This document shows, piece by piece, positions 1 to 7,233 of a DNA stretch of 11,037 nt (its first letter is position 1; the number at the start of each line of letters is the position of its first letter). The stretch is from positions 1 to 11,037 of the forward strand of contig WOYJ01000188.1 in the NCBI GenBank assembly GCA_011620845.1. The letters are read 5' to 3'. Both the position numbers and the translations under genes were made by a program. A model generated the notes under the pieces. That model was not told the origin of the DNA. It did not search any database and worked only from the letters and a program-made list of their open reading frames with translations. Source of the stretch: Methanobacteriaceae archaeon (GTDB lineage: Archaea; Methanobacteriota; Methanobacteria; Methanobacteriales; Methanobacteriaceae).

Positions 1-1
1 A

Positions 2-616
2 GGAGAAAAAATAAGCTTTACAGAGATAAAACAGATCCTGAAAAATAGAGTTTTATGGCTTCTGGCATTTATTCTATTCCTACATAACTTCTTCTTCTAC
101 ACATGGTCCGGTTGGGTTCCAACCTACCTCCTGGAGAAGAGGATCAGCTTAAGCACTGCCGGGCTGATGACATCGGTTATGCTTTGGGTAGGTGTTCCAA
201 CGGTGATACTAGTGCCGATACTATTTTCTGGACATGATATTCCACGAAAATTATTCATATGGATACCCAGCGTGATATATACATTCCTCGCCGGTGCAAT
301 ACTCTATGCCAACCAGTTTTCCCTCTGGTTCCTCATGATAATCGCTGGAATCATAAATATCCTGCGTTTCAATACCTTACTTACATTACCGGTTGAAATC
401 ATGCCCAAGGAGTACGCCGGGACTGCTAGTGGTGTGGTGGTATCAATAGGTTACATGGGAGCGGTAGTTGGACCCCTTATAGCAGGACAAATCCTGGATT
501 TAACTGGAACGTTGCAGAGTGTTTTTGTTATTTTGATAGTTTTATCCCTGATAACCACTGTATTTGCCTTTTTAATCCCTTCAAATAGTAATAAAATGAC
601 TCCAATGCTTAAATAA
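2..616 (+). CDS. MFS transporter, C-terminal half (partial)
   Basis: The reading frame is open from base 2 to a TAA ending at 616, giving 204 visible residues; the start lies left of the window. The protein is mostly hydrophobic, with about six membrane-spanning stretches separated by short loops, as expected for helices 7-12 of a 12-helix major facilitator transporter. A loop with PKEYAGTASG followed by a Gly-rich helix (GYMGAVVGPLIAG) is typical of the late helices of MFS proteins. An internal ATG at 167 is in frame but sits in the middle of the fold, so it is not the real start. The C-terminal tail is short and polar (SNSNKMTPMLK). The substrate cannot be told from this half. The protein would lie in the cytoplasmic membrane. 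The next gene is convergent, so this is the last gene of its transcript. Confidence 0.85.
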   Translation, partial: GEKISFTEIKQILKNRVLWLLAFILFLHNFFFYTWSGWVPTYLLEKRISLSTAGLMTSVMLWVGVPTVILVPILFSGHDIPRKLFIWIPSVIYTFLAGAILYANQFSLWFLMIIAGIINILRFNTLLTLPVEIMPKEYAGTASGVVVSIGYMGAVVGPLIAGQILDLTGTLQSVFVILIVLSLITTVFAFLIPSNSNKMTPMLK

Positions 617-766
617 CGCAGATAGATGATTTCAGGTGAATCATGATTAATCAACTAATGCTTTGATGAAATAATGTAATTAAAGTTTATGGCTACTGCT
701 CTTTTTCTGTTAGTAGTTTTATTGAAGTGAATATTATATAACATGCTTTTTTACTTCATTATTTGA
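617..766 (+). terminator. Convergent intergenic region with T-rich tracts
   Basis: This 150-base stretch lies between the ends of two convergent genes. On the plus strand it has T-rich tracts around 701-705 and 717-720 and a run of six T at 747-752. Oligo-T tracts are what archaeal RNA polymerase usually uses to terminate, so these may end the transporter transcript. No comparable T-tract is seen on the minus strand after the gene ending at 767. I see no gene here. Confidence 0.35.
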
Positions 767-1546
767 TTAATTTCTGACAAAGTTTTTAAGCACACCAACA
801 CTCTTAACTTCTACCTCAACTACATCTCCAATATTCATAGATCCAACGCCCGGCGGAGTCCCGGTCGCAATTACATCTCCAGGATATAAGGTCATTACAT
901 TGGATATAAAATTAACCAGCCTTTGAGGGCCGAAGATCATGTTTTTGGTGTTGGAACCCTGTTTAAATTCATCATTGAGTTTTAAAGATATTTCCTGATT
1001 TAAAGGATCGAGCTGGGTTTCGATACATGGTCCAAGGGGACAGAAGGTGTCGAAACTCTTTGCACGTGTCCACTGGGTGTCTTTCCTCTGCAGATCCCGG
1101 GCGGTAACATCATTCAGGATGGTGTAACCACCTATGTACTCGATCGCGTCTTTCTCTTCCACACAACGAGCCTCTTTAGAAATAACCACTGCTAATTCTG
1201 CCTCGTAATCCACCTCATTTGAGGATGGTGGGTAGATTATCTGGTCTAAATGTCCAATAACAGAAGTGGGGGGTTTAATGAAGATGATCGGTTCATCTGG
1301 TATTTCCATGTTCAACTCCCGGGCATGATCTCTGTAGTTCAGGCCTATACAAACTACTTTGGATGGTTTAACTGGTGGAAGGATTTTCACTTTGTCTACA
1401 TCATAGGTTTTATCCTCTTTGAGGAATGTATCAATATTCGAAGCATTAAACGCATCGGTGATGGAACAAGAAATTTCTTTCATGCTTTCATCGTAAAGGA
1501 TACCATTTTTTTCAGTGTTATCCTGGCTAAAACGTATTAGTTTCAT
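767..1546 (-). CDS. Fumarylacetoacetate hydrolase (FAH) family protein
   Basis: This 259-residue protein is a typical single-domain FAH-fold enzyme. A short N-terminal segment (about 1-55) is followed by the catalytic domain. Visible landmarks are GLNYRDHA (68-75, with the family histidine H74), the metal ligands E115 and E117 in DYEAELAVV, D146 in NDVTARD, the RAKSFDTFCPLGP loop with K163, and TGTPPGVG (228-235). Members bind Mg or Mn and act on 2-oxo acids: acylpyruvate hydrolysis, oxaloacetate decarboxylation or tautomerisation, or 2-hydroxyhepta-2,4-diene-1,7-dioate isomerisation. Sequence alone does not separate these, and the isomerase name often applied is not well supported for methanogens. 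The ATG at 1546 is preceded by GGTG six bases upstream. The gene starts 45 bases after hisG ends, on the same strand, so the two are probably co-transcribed. Confidence 0.9.
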   Translation of the reverse strand: MKLIRFSQDNTEKNGILYDESMKEISCSITDAFNASNIDTFLKEDKTYDVDKVKILPPVKPSKVVCIGLNYRDHARELNMEIPDEPIIFIKPPTSVIGHLDQIIYPPSSNEVDYEAELAVVISKEARCVEEKDAIEYIGGYTILNDVTARDLQRKDTQWTRAKSFDTFCPLGPCIETQLDPLNQEISLKLNDEFKQGSNTKNMIFGPQRLVNFISNVMTLYPGDVIATGTPPGVGSMNIGDVVEVEVKSVGVLKNFVRN

Positions 1547-1591
1547 TTAAGACACCGGGGTTCCCTTCATTTTCTTCTATATTTTCAATGT

Positions 1592-2452
1592 TTATATTAT
1601 TCTCTCTATGGGAACCACCAAAATATCCCGGGCCCCTATCTTTTTAAGCTGGTTAACCAGGTTGAACACGTCTTTTTCATCCACAACAGCGTGTACGGCC
1701 ATTATACCATTATCTGATAGGACATTGGATACGGTGGGTCCGGTGAGTCCTGGCATGGCCTGTTTAACCTCGTCCAGGTGTTCTTCGGCCACGTTCATCA
1801 TCACCAGCTTTTTACCTTCAGCATCCAGAACTCCTCTGATACCGGTTCTGATGGCTTCTATTTTATCTTTCTTTTCCTGGAAGCTTTTCTTATTGGCTAT
1901 GAGCTTTATTGAGCTTTCTAAGATGGTGTCTATGATTTTTAGGTGGTTCATCTTCAACGTGGTCCCGGTGCTGGTTATATCTGCCACGAGGTCTGCCACG
2001 CCAATGAAAGGCGCTATCTCTGTCGACCCACTTAATTCCACTATCTTAACCAGTAAACCTTTAGATTTAAGGTACTTCTCTATCAAATTAGGAAATTCGG
2101 TAGCCACTACCGAACCGTACTTTATATCAGATAAACCGTTGATTTGCGATTCTTCTGGTGAAGCCAGTACCAGCTTGGCCCGTCCGAAGTTGAGGTCTTC
2201 CAGGATTTCCACTTCCACATCACTTTCTTCGATTAAATCTAAGCCAGTTATTCCCAGGTCAGCCGCGCCATCGGCTACAAATTCAGGGATGTCCGCTGCC
2301 CTGGTGAACATGATGCATATCTCTTCATCATGGGTTTGGGAGAAGAGTTTCCTGTTGGTGTTGTCTTTTAAACCGATGCCTGCCCTCTCCAGTAATTTTA
2401 CTGACGGGTCACTGATGCGTCCTTTGGATGGTAAGGCGATTTTTATCTGCAT
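1592..2452 (-). CDS. hisG: ATP phosphoribosyltransferase, long (HisG-L) form
   Basis: HisG joins ATP and PRPP to give phosphoribosyl-ATP, the first and feedback-controlled step of histidine synthesis, in the cytoplasm. The 286-residue length fits the long form, which carries its own regulatory domain and does not need HisZ. The N-terminus has the family pattern IALPSKGR (5-12). The catalytic part includes DGAADLGITGLDLI (61-74) and the PRPP-binding loop DITSTGTTL (158-166). From about 212 onward is the ACT-like histidine-binding domain, with MPGLTGPTVS (233-242) and a final strand ARDILVVPIERII. A GGAG lies eight bases before the ATG. The upstream 40-bp tandem repeat suggests it has its own promoter even though the gene before it (the ACT-MBL fusion) is on the same strand. 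Other his genes, apart from the HisF-like one at 6376-7137, are not seen here. Confidence 0.96.
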   Translation of the reverse strand: MQIKIALPSKGRISDPSVKLLERAGIGLKDNTNRKLFSQTHDEEICIMFTRAADIPEFVADGAADLGITGLDLIEESDVEVEILEDLNFGRAKLVLASPEESQINGLSDIKYGSVVATEFPNLIEKYLKSKGLLVKIVELSGSTEIAPFIGVADLVADITSTGTTLKMNHLKIIDTILESSIKLIANKKSFQEKKDKIEAIRTGIRGVLDAEGKKLVMMNVAEEHLDEVKQAMPGLTGPTVSNVLSDNGIMAVHAVVDEKDVFNLVNQLKKIGARDILVVPIERII

Positions 2453-2470
2453 TTGTATAACTCCGTATTT

Positions 2471-2549
2471 TTCTAAATTTTAAGTTCAATTTGGTAAATT
2501 TGATTAAAATTTCTAAATTTTAAGTTTGATTAGTTAATTTGATTAGAAT
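2471..2549. repeat. Imperfect tandem 40-bp repeat upstream of hisG
   Basis: Two adjacent units, 2471-2510 and 2511-2549, both begin TTCTAAATTTTAAGTT and both end with a TTTGATTA-rich segment; they differ by a few substitutions and one missing base. They fill most of the gap between the ACT-MBL gene and hisG. Read on the minus strand, each unit ends with CTTAAAATTTAGAA, so a TATA-like stretch is duplicated, with the nearer copy roughly 30-40 bases before the hisG start. This could be a duplicated promoter or a double operator; simple AT-rich slippage is the alternative. Confidence 0.7.
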
Positions 2550-2561
2550 ATATCTTTAATT

Positions 2562-4064
2562 TCACGGTTTATAATATTCCATCTCTTTAAATGTTCTTAA
2601 CTTATCACCGGAAAGTACAGAAACAGCACCATGACCCCCGCAGATTAGACATTTTCTATTTTCACCAGGTAATTTCTTGTCTAATTCATTTACCAGTTTT
2701 ATTAGTGCTTCTCTTTCTCGAGTGGCCAGTTTACCATCCACGTTAACCGAGGTCATCAGGTTTTTGGCCAGTAGATTGAACTTCTTCCTATCGGTACTCA
2801 GACTCTGGAAATTTATCAGGCTGTCAGCTGGGAAAAGAACTCCTTCTTCTGGACATAATAGGTATATTTGTCCATGTAAGTGGCCGCCCAGGCTCTCTAA
2901 AACTTCGAATTCCAAACCCCCGATTTTAAACTTATCTATTATTGGAAATATATTCCTCTTACCGTAATTTTTATCAGAAATTAACGTTACATCATCCGGT
3001 GGATTGAAATTAGAAAATAGGTTGATTAGTTTGGTGTAAACTCCCTCTAATATGGAAGTTTCAGAGATTGAACCGTATGCTCGGTTGGTTTTTTTAATGA
3101 TATCCCAGGTACAGGGGTGCATGAAAGATTTAACATCATAGTATCCTGCTGCTCCGGAGTGGTCGGCGTCTGCGTGGGTTATATAGATTTTTTTAATCTT
3201 GTCGGGATCTCCCAGGCCATATTTTTGCAGCATCATCTGAATGTCGAAATGGTAGATGCCGTAACCAGTATCGATTAGAACCATTTCATTGGCATTCTTC
3301 AGGACGAATATGTTCCCTCCACAGGGTGGCTGGAAACAGAAAAGCTCTACATCACCACTTAGGGGGATTCGCTGCACATCTGCATAGAACGCCTCGCCGG
3401 TGCTATTTTTTAAGGTTTTACCAGTGAGTAAAACACTGTCAAAGACGCCCCTTGGTTCCTCGCCGATTCTGGTTAATTCCTGTACGATATGGTTTATATC
3501 CTTCAGGAGTTTCATCAGAAATTCATCGGCGGCCGTGCCCAGTATTTCCCTTAGTTTTTGGGCAAATACGATGTAAAATATGGTGTCATCGAGGTCGGAG
3601 TACTCTTCATCATATTCCAGAATTTCCAGGGGGTACTGTGACTTCAACTGGTTTAGAAGACTGTTTATACGGGAACTTTCCTTTAAGGTAAGACTGACCG
3701 TTAATTTAGGTGTGGAAGTGGTTTCGTCGTCAAAATCCAGAAAACCGATGTTGGCTCTGGCGGAAGTTAAATAGTTGAGGAAATCAAATAAGGCCCCTGC
3801 TCTATGGGGCAGATATACATTGAATTTAAGGAAGCTAACCGGTTTTAAGGATGTTTGCAGGTAGCCCAACTCTTTTAAATCATGCTGAATCTTTTGGTAG
3901 TTTTCATTCGAGGCGGTGATATCGAAAAACACTGTATTTACATCTATTTTCCTGTTGTAGTGGATGCGATGAATGTTGGCCTGATACTGTTTGGAGATCC
4001 AGGCTGCCTTATGTAGTGCGCCTGGTTCATCCGGCACCTGCACTATAAAAGATTTCTTTTCCAT
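2562..4064 (-). CDS. Tandem ACT domains fused to a metallo-beta-lactamase domain
   Basis: This 500-residue protein has two N-terminal ACT-like domains (about 5-72 and 78-150), each with the ligand-loop pattern of that fold: VPDEPGALHKAAWI in the first and LPHRAGALFDFLNYL in the second. A helical linker (about 160-235) leads to a metallo-beta-lactamase hydrolase domain (about 240-480). That domain shows LIDTG (263-267), THADADHSG (296-304), GGHLHG (393-398), PADS (412-415) and a late GGHG (476-479). The usual metal motif is HxHxDH; here it reads HADADH, so the second histidine is an aspartate. ACT domains commonly bind amino acids and switch the attached enzyme, so an amino-acid-gated hydrolase or redox enzyme is a reasonable inference. 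The substrate is unknown. A GGAG sits eight bases before the ATG at 4064. The gene is divergent from dadD and lies upstream of hisG. Confidence 0.85.
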   Translation of the reverse strand: MEKKSFIVQVPDEPGALHKAAWISKQYQANIHRIHYNRKIDVNTVFFDITASNENYQKIQHDLKELGYLQTSLKPVSFLKFNVYLPHRAGALFDFLNYLTSARANIGFLDFDDETTSTPKLTVSLTLKESSRINSLLNQLKSQYPLEILEYDEEYSDLDDTIFYIVFAQKLREILGTAADEFLMKLLKDINHIVQELTRIGEEPRGVFDSVLLTGKTLKNSTGEAFYADVQRIPLSGDVELFCFQPPCGGNIFVLKNANEMVLIDTGYGIYHFDIQMMLQKYGLGDPDKIKKIYITHADADHSGAAGYYDVKSFMHPCTWDIIKKTNRAYGSISETSILEGVYTKLINLFSNFNPPDDVTLISDKNYGKRNIFPIIDKFKIGGLEFEVLESLGGHLHGQIYLLCPEEGVLFPADSLINFQSLSTDRKKFNLLAKNLMTSVNVDGKLATREREALIKLVNELDKKLPGENRKCLICGGHGAVSVLSGDKLRTFKEMEYYKP

Positions 4065-4162
4065 ATGGAATTCTCCATTAAAATAATTATTCTGGTAGAC
4101 TATTAATTTAATTAATTAAAAGAATGTATAAGATTATCAAAATTAACATAAGTTGATCCCAC
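4065..4162. promoter_or_regulatory. Divergent promoter region with central palindrome
   Basis: The 98 bases between two divergent start codons contain a perfect 14-bp palindrome, TTTAATTAATTAAA, at 4107-4120. It lies exactly 42 bases from each start codon. An AT-rich element at that distance is where an archaeal TATA box is expected if leaders are about 15-20 bases long. Because it is symmetric, one element could direct transcription both ways. A second AT-rich candidate for the plus strand is AATGTATAAG near 4123. Confidence 0.5.
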
Positions 4163-5452
4163 ATGGAATCTGAAACCATACTAATAAAAAACACCACTAT
4201 CATCGCCAATGATATAAAAAAGGGTTCAATACTCTTAGATGATAGAATATCCAGTATAAAAGAAAATTTAAGCTCTAAAGATGCTGACACAGTCATAGAT
4301 GGTGAAGGCAAAGTTTTAATCCCGGGTCTCGTAAACACCCACACTCACCTATCCATGGCACTTTTAAGGGGCTTAGCAGATGATTTAATACTGGACACCT
4401 GGTTAAACGATCATATCTGGCCCACCGAAGCCAATTTAGACGGAGGATTATGCTATATCGGTGCGAAACTCGCCTGTGCAGAGATGATTAAATCAGGGAC
4501 CACCACCTTCAACGACATGTACTTCTACATGGACCACGTGGCCCAGGCCGTAGACGAATCTGGTATCCGGGGAAATATATGCCATGGGATGCTGGATCAG
4601 GGTGATGAGGAAAAAAGAAAGGCAGAATACAAGGAAAGCCTGCGGATAATAAATAAATGTCATAACACGGCTGATGGTAGGATACAGGTTTCATTGGGTC
4701 CTCATGCGCCATATACATGTTCAACCGAGCTTTTAAGTTGGGTGAGGAAAAAAGCCAGTCAGTTAGGTGTCCGCATTCACATCCATGTCAGTGAGACCGA
4801 GTTTGAAGTTAAAAATATCATCGACACCTACGATGCCCGGCCGTTTGAATATCTCGATAATATAGGCTTTTTAGACCAAGACGTATTAGCAGCACATGCC
4901 GTATGGCCGTCTGATAATGAAATGGACATAATTAAAGAGAGGGGAGTTAACATATCACATAACCCGGTGAGTAATATGAAACTGGCATCTGGGGTCTCAC
5001 CAGTGGCTAAGATGTTGGATACAGGTATAAACTTATCCTTAGGTACGGATGGAACGGCTTCCAACAACAATATGGACATGCTGGAGGAGATGAAGATAGC
5101 CGCTCTAGGGCAGAAGGTGAACACCTCCGATCCCACAGTGCTTAAAGCGGATGACGTGTTTAAAATGGCCACTATAGGTGGGGCGACTGCACTGGGTCTA
5201 TCTGATGAGATCGGAACCATAGAAGTGGGTAAAAAAGCGGATCTGGTCCTTGTAAATATGAAAGCACCGCACCTGGCACCTTACAGGCATCCCATCTCCC
5301 ATTTAGTCTATGCCGCTAACGGCGGTGATGTGGACACGGTTATCTGTAACGGCCAGATTCTAATGCAGGGTAGGGAACTGTTAACCCTGGATGAGAAAGC
5401 TGTATTAGAGGAGGCAGAAGAAGCAGCTAGGGATCTGCTGTCCAGAAGATAA
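4163..5452 (+). CDS. dadD: 5'-deoxyadenosine / MTA / SAH deaminase (DadD-like)
   Basis: This 429-residue amidohydrolase belongs to the MTA/S-adenosylhomocysteine deaminase branch. These enzymes convert the adenine of 5'-deoxyadenosine, methylthioadenosine, S-adenosylhomocysteine or adenosine to hypoxanthine, clearing by-products of SAM and radical-SAM chemistry. Visible metal and active-site residues are H60 and H62 in NTHTHLSMALLRG, H181 in GPHAPYTCS, H208 and E211 in HVSETEFEV, H245 in AAHAVW, and D296 in GTDGTASNN. A composite beta-sandwich is formed by the N-terminus (1-55) and the C-terminus (about 375-429), ending a typical full-length protein. The ATG at 4163 has only a weak upstream match (GTTGATC), but it gives the expected family N-terminus. 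Methanogen DadD of Methanocaldococcus is the characterised relative I have in mind; substrate preference here is inferred. The HAD gene follows after 48 bases. Confidence 0.88.
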   Translation: MESETILIKNTTIIANDIKKGSILLDDRISSIKENLSSKDADTVIDGEGKVLIPGLVNTHTHLSMALLRGLADDLILDTWLNDHIWPTEANLDGGLCYIGAKLACAEMIKSGTTTFNDMYFYMDHVAQAVDESGIRGNICHGMLDQGDEEKRKAEYKESLRIINKCHNTADGRIQVSLGPHAPYTCSTELLSWVRKKASQLGVRIHIHVSETEFEVKNIIDTYDARPFEYLDNIGFLDQDVLAAHAVWPSDNEMDIIKERGVNISHNPVSNMKLASGVSPVAKMLDTGINLSLGTDGTASNNNMDMLEEMKIAALGQKVNTSDPTVLKADDVFKMATIGGATALGLSDEIGTIEVGKKADLVLVNMKAPHLAPYRHPISHLVYAANGGDVDTVICNGQILMQGRELLTLDEKAVLEEAEEAARDLLSRR

Positions 5453-5500
5453 TGATTTAAAGGTGGTTTATACAGAATAACAATGTAAGGTGATGTATAA

Positions 5501-6190
5501 ATGGAATACAATGGAATACTGGCTTTATTCGACATCGACGGGACACTGGTAAGGGGAGCTCGCTGTCACTACCAGGCCTTTGTGGAGTCGGTTAAAAAAT
5601 TCTATGGATTCGAAGAGGACATAAGTGGAATAAACTACGCCGGGAAAACCGATCCTCAGATTCTCAGAGAGGTGCTTGAGTTAGGGGGATTCAATGAAGA
5701 AGAGATCAAAAGGAATTTCCGGGACTGTCAGGAGTACATGGCTCAGTATTACCTAAAAAATGTGCATAAAGAGCACGTGCGGGCACTGGGTGGAACATCC
5801 GAACTATTAAATGAACTTCAGAGGCGAAAAACCCTGATGGGATTAGTTACCGGGAATTTAAAGCCCATTGCCTATGCTAAACTGGGGCAAGTTGGATTAG
5901 ATGGTTACTTCCCCTTCGGAGGTTTCGGAAGTGACTACGAAGACAGATATCTCCTTGTGAAAAAAGCTTTAGAACTCGCTAAAGTCCAGTATGGGTATGA
6001 AGGAAAGAGAATATTCGTAATTGGAGACACGCCCCGGGATGTCCACGCGGCCCGTGTTTATGATTTAAAAACTATTGCCGTGGCCACAGGACGTTATTCA
6101 GTTAAAGATCTGGAGGATTGTGGGGCAGACTATGTGCTTAGAGATTTGAAGGATAAAGATAGGGTTTTAAAGATCTTAGACTCCCTTTAA
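5501..6190 (+). CDS. HAD-family hydrolase, phosphoglycolate-phosphatase-like
   Basis: This 229-residue protein is a haloacid dehalogenase-type phosphatase with a helical cap inserted after motif I. Motif I is DIDGT (nucleophile D11, acid D13), motif II is LVTGN with T116, a motif III lysine probably lies around K153-K154, and motif IV is GDTPRD (D175, D179). The cap (about 16-90) places it with subfamily I enzymes such as phosphoglycolate or pyrophosphate phosphatases and beta-phosphoglucomutase. The substrate is not decided by the sequence. A strong GGTGATG ends a few bases before the ATG at 5501. The 48-base gap after dadD and the shared strand suggest co-transcription, although a TATA-like TTTATACAG near 5467 could give it its own promoter. 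A role in clearing a phosphorylated sugar formed downstream of DadD is possible but only inferred. Confidence 0.85.
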   Translation: MEYNGILALFDIDGTLVRGARCHYQAFVESVKKFYGFEEDISGINYAGKTDPQILREVLELGGFNEEEIKRNFRDCQEYMAQYYLKNVHKEHVRALGGTSELLNELQRRKTLMGLVTGNLKPIAYAKLGQVGLDGYFPFGGFGSDYEDRYLLVKKALELAKVQYGYEGKRIFVIGDTPRDVHAARVYDLKTIAVATGRYSVKDLEDCGADYVLRDLKDKDRVLKILDSL

Positions 6191-6375
6191 GCCAATGGGC
6201 AAGATAATCCTCCATCAATTTGTTAAACCCTTTACAGAAATAAGACCCCTTCTGAGAATACTTATATGGTGAACTTTAACATTGCTTTAATTTTACACGT
6301 CAGAAGGGCTTTGAATTTTACGAAAATTAAAAGTCTCTTTATGTTTGATGGGCCCTTCATGAAAAATTAAAAAAT
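6191..6375. other. Convergent intergenic region with inverted repeats
   Basis: No convincing gene is seen in these 185 bases. They hold a 9-bp inverted repeat, CCCTTCTGA at 6247-6255 and TCAGAAGGG at 6300-6308, enclosing 44 bases, and a second one, AATTTT-ACG-AAAATT, at 6314-6328. A TATA-like CTTATATGG lies at 6261-6269 inside the first loop. The elements may end the HAD transcript or form a small structured RNA; neither is shown. Confidence 0.4.
6361..6375 (-). terminator. T-rich tract after the HisF-like gene
   Basis: Read on the minus strand, the TGA stop of the HisF-like gene is followed directly by ATTTTTTAATTTTTC. A T-rich tract immediately after a stop codon fits an archaeal intrinsic terminator. 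Confidence 0.5.
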
Positions 6376-7137
6376 TCATTGGTATACTTCAACATCTTTC
6401 TGTGTAAGATAATTCTTAACCTCCTGTACGCTGTAAGTACGGAAATGGAACACAGAGGCGGCAAGTAATATTGATGCTCCGCTTTTTGCAGCATCATAGA
6501 AGTGAGATAATTTACCAGCGCCACCAGAAGCCACCACAGGCACATTAACTGCATCAGAGATAGCTTTGATATATTCAAGGTCATAACCATCCAGTGTTCC
6601 ATCACCATCCATACTGGTGGGCAGTATAACTCCCGCACCTAAAAATTCACATTCTTTAGCCCATTCTACTGCGTCAATGCCCACAGGTTTAGTACCGCCT
6701 GACACTACCACATCAAATCCTGATGGCATTTCTGAATTCCTGCAGGCATCCACGGCAATGGTTATCCTCTCTGAACCAAACTTTTCAGAGGCCTCTTCTA
6801 TTAGTTTGGGACGTTCAACTGCAGCACTGTTTATTGACACCTTATCTGCCCCGGCTTTCAGGGTCAACTCTATATCCTCCAGGGATGCTATACCTCCACC
6901 AACTGTTAGGGGAATATCTATAACTGACGACACATTCTTTACCCATTCCAGTCTAGTTCCCCGGTTCTCTAAAGTCGCGGCTATGTCCAGCATAGCTAAC
7001 TCATCTGCGCCTTCCCTTTGATATAAACCAGCACATTCAACTGGATCTCCAGCATCTTTTAGATCTACAAAGTGAACCCCTTTAACTACCCGTCCATCCT
7101 TCATATCCAGACAGGGCATTATCTTAACCTTGGCCAT
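6376..7137 (-). CDS. hisF: HisF-like imidazole glycerol phosphate synthase cyclase subunit
   Basis: This 253-residue (beta/alpha)8 barrel resembles HisF, which with HisH turns PRFAR plus ammonia into imidazole glycerol phosphate and AICAR. The catalytic aspartates are present: D11 in MPCLD and D130 in AVDA, along with K19 in GRVVKG, phosphate-binding glycines TVGGGI (78-83), NSAAV (103-107), VSGG (145-148), TSMDGDGT (174-181) and ASGGAG (203-208). Two of the four residues that form the ammonia gate in Thermotoga HisF (R5, E46, K99, E167) differ: K5 and V170, while E46 and K99 are kept. It also reads LDIAAT where HisF usually has LDITAS. So it may be a HisF paralogue rather than the histidine enzyme itself. 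The start at 7137 is preferred over an in-frame ATG at 7161 because GGAGAG precedes it and the N-terminus then aligns with HisF. It is divergent from truD. Confidence 0.8.
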   Translation of the reverse strand: MAKVKIMPCLDMKDGRVVKGVHFVDLKDAGDPVECAGLYQREGADELAMLDIAATLENRGTRLEWVKNVSSVIDIPLTVGGGIASLEDIELTLKAGADKVSINSAAVERPKLIEEASEKFGSERITIAVDACRNSEMPSGFDVVVSGGTKPVGIDAVEWAKECEFLGAGVILPTSMDGDGTLDGYDLEYIKAISDAVNVPVVASGGAGKLSHFYDAAKSGASILLAASVFHFRTYSVQEVKNYLTQKDVEVYQ

Positions 7138-7233
7138 AATACTATCTCTCCAAACAATCATTAACTATGATTACATTAATTTAACTTATAAAATGATCAA
7201 ATCTTTTTTAACATCAGGTACTGGAGAACGATC
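7138..7233. promoter_or_regulatory. Divergent promoter region, HisF-like gene / truD
   Basis: These 96 bases separate two divergent start codons. The element CTTATAAAA at 7185-7193 lies about 40 bases before the truD ATG and, read the other way as TTTTATAAG, about 48 bases before the HisF-like ATG. Both spacings suit an archaeal TATA box, so one element may serve both genes. A GGAG at 7223-7226 is the truD ribosome binding site. Confidence 0.5.
7146..7151 (-). promoter_or_regulatory. Ribosome binding site deciding the HisF-like start
   Basis: On the minus strand GGAGAG lies eight bases before the ATG at 7137. The earlier in-frame ATG at 7161 has no such site, so translation most likely begins at 7137. 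Confidence 0.7.

Noticed and set aside
1608..2483. A 291-codon open frame on the plus strand opposite hisG
   Set aside because: It is antisense to a clear hisG, is rich in Ser/Leu/Thr as expected of a complementary-strand shadow, and matches no family.
6262..6360. A 32-codon minus-strand frame (MKGPSNIKRLL...) after the HisF-like gene
   Set aside because: It follows a T-rich terminator-like tract and has no ribosome binding site.
6266..6370. A 34-codon plus-strand frame (MVNFNIALIL...) in the convergent gap
   Set aside because: No ribosome binding site precedes it and it overlaps the inverted repeats; an opposite-strand frame of similar length exists in the same bases, so chance is likely.
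7138..7161. Longer HisF-like start adding MIVWRDSI
   Set aside because: No ribosome binding site before 7161, and the extra residues do not fit the HisF N-terminus, while GGAGAG precedes 7137.
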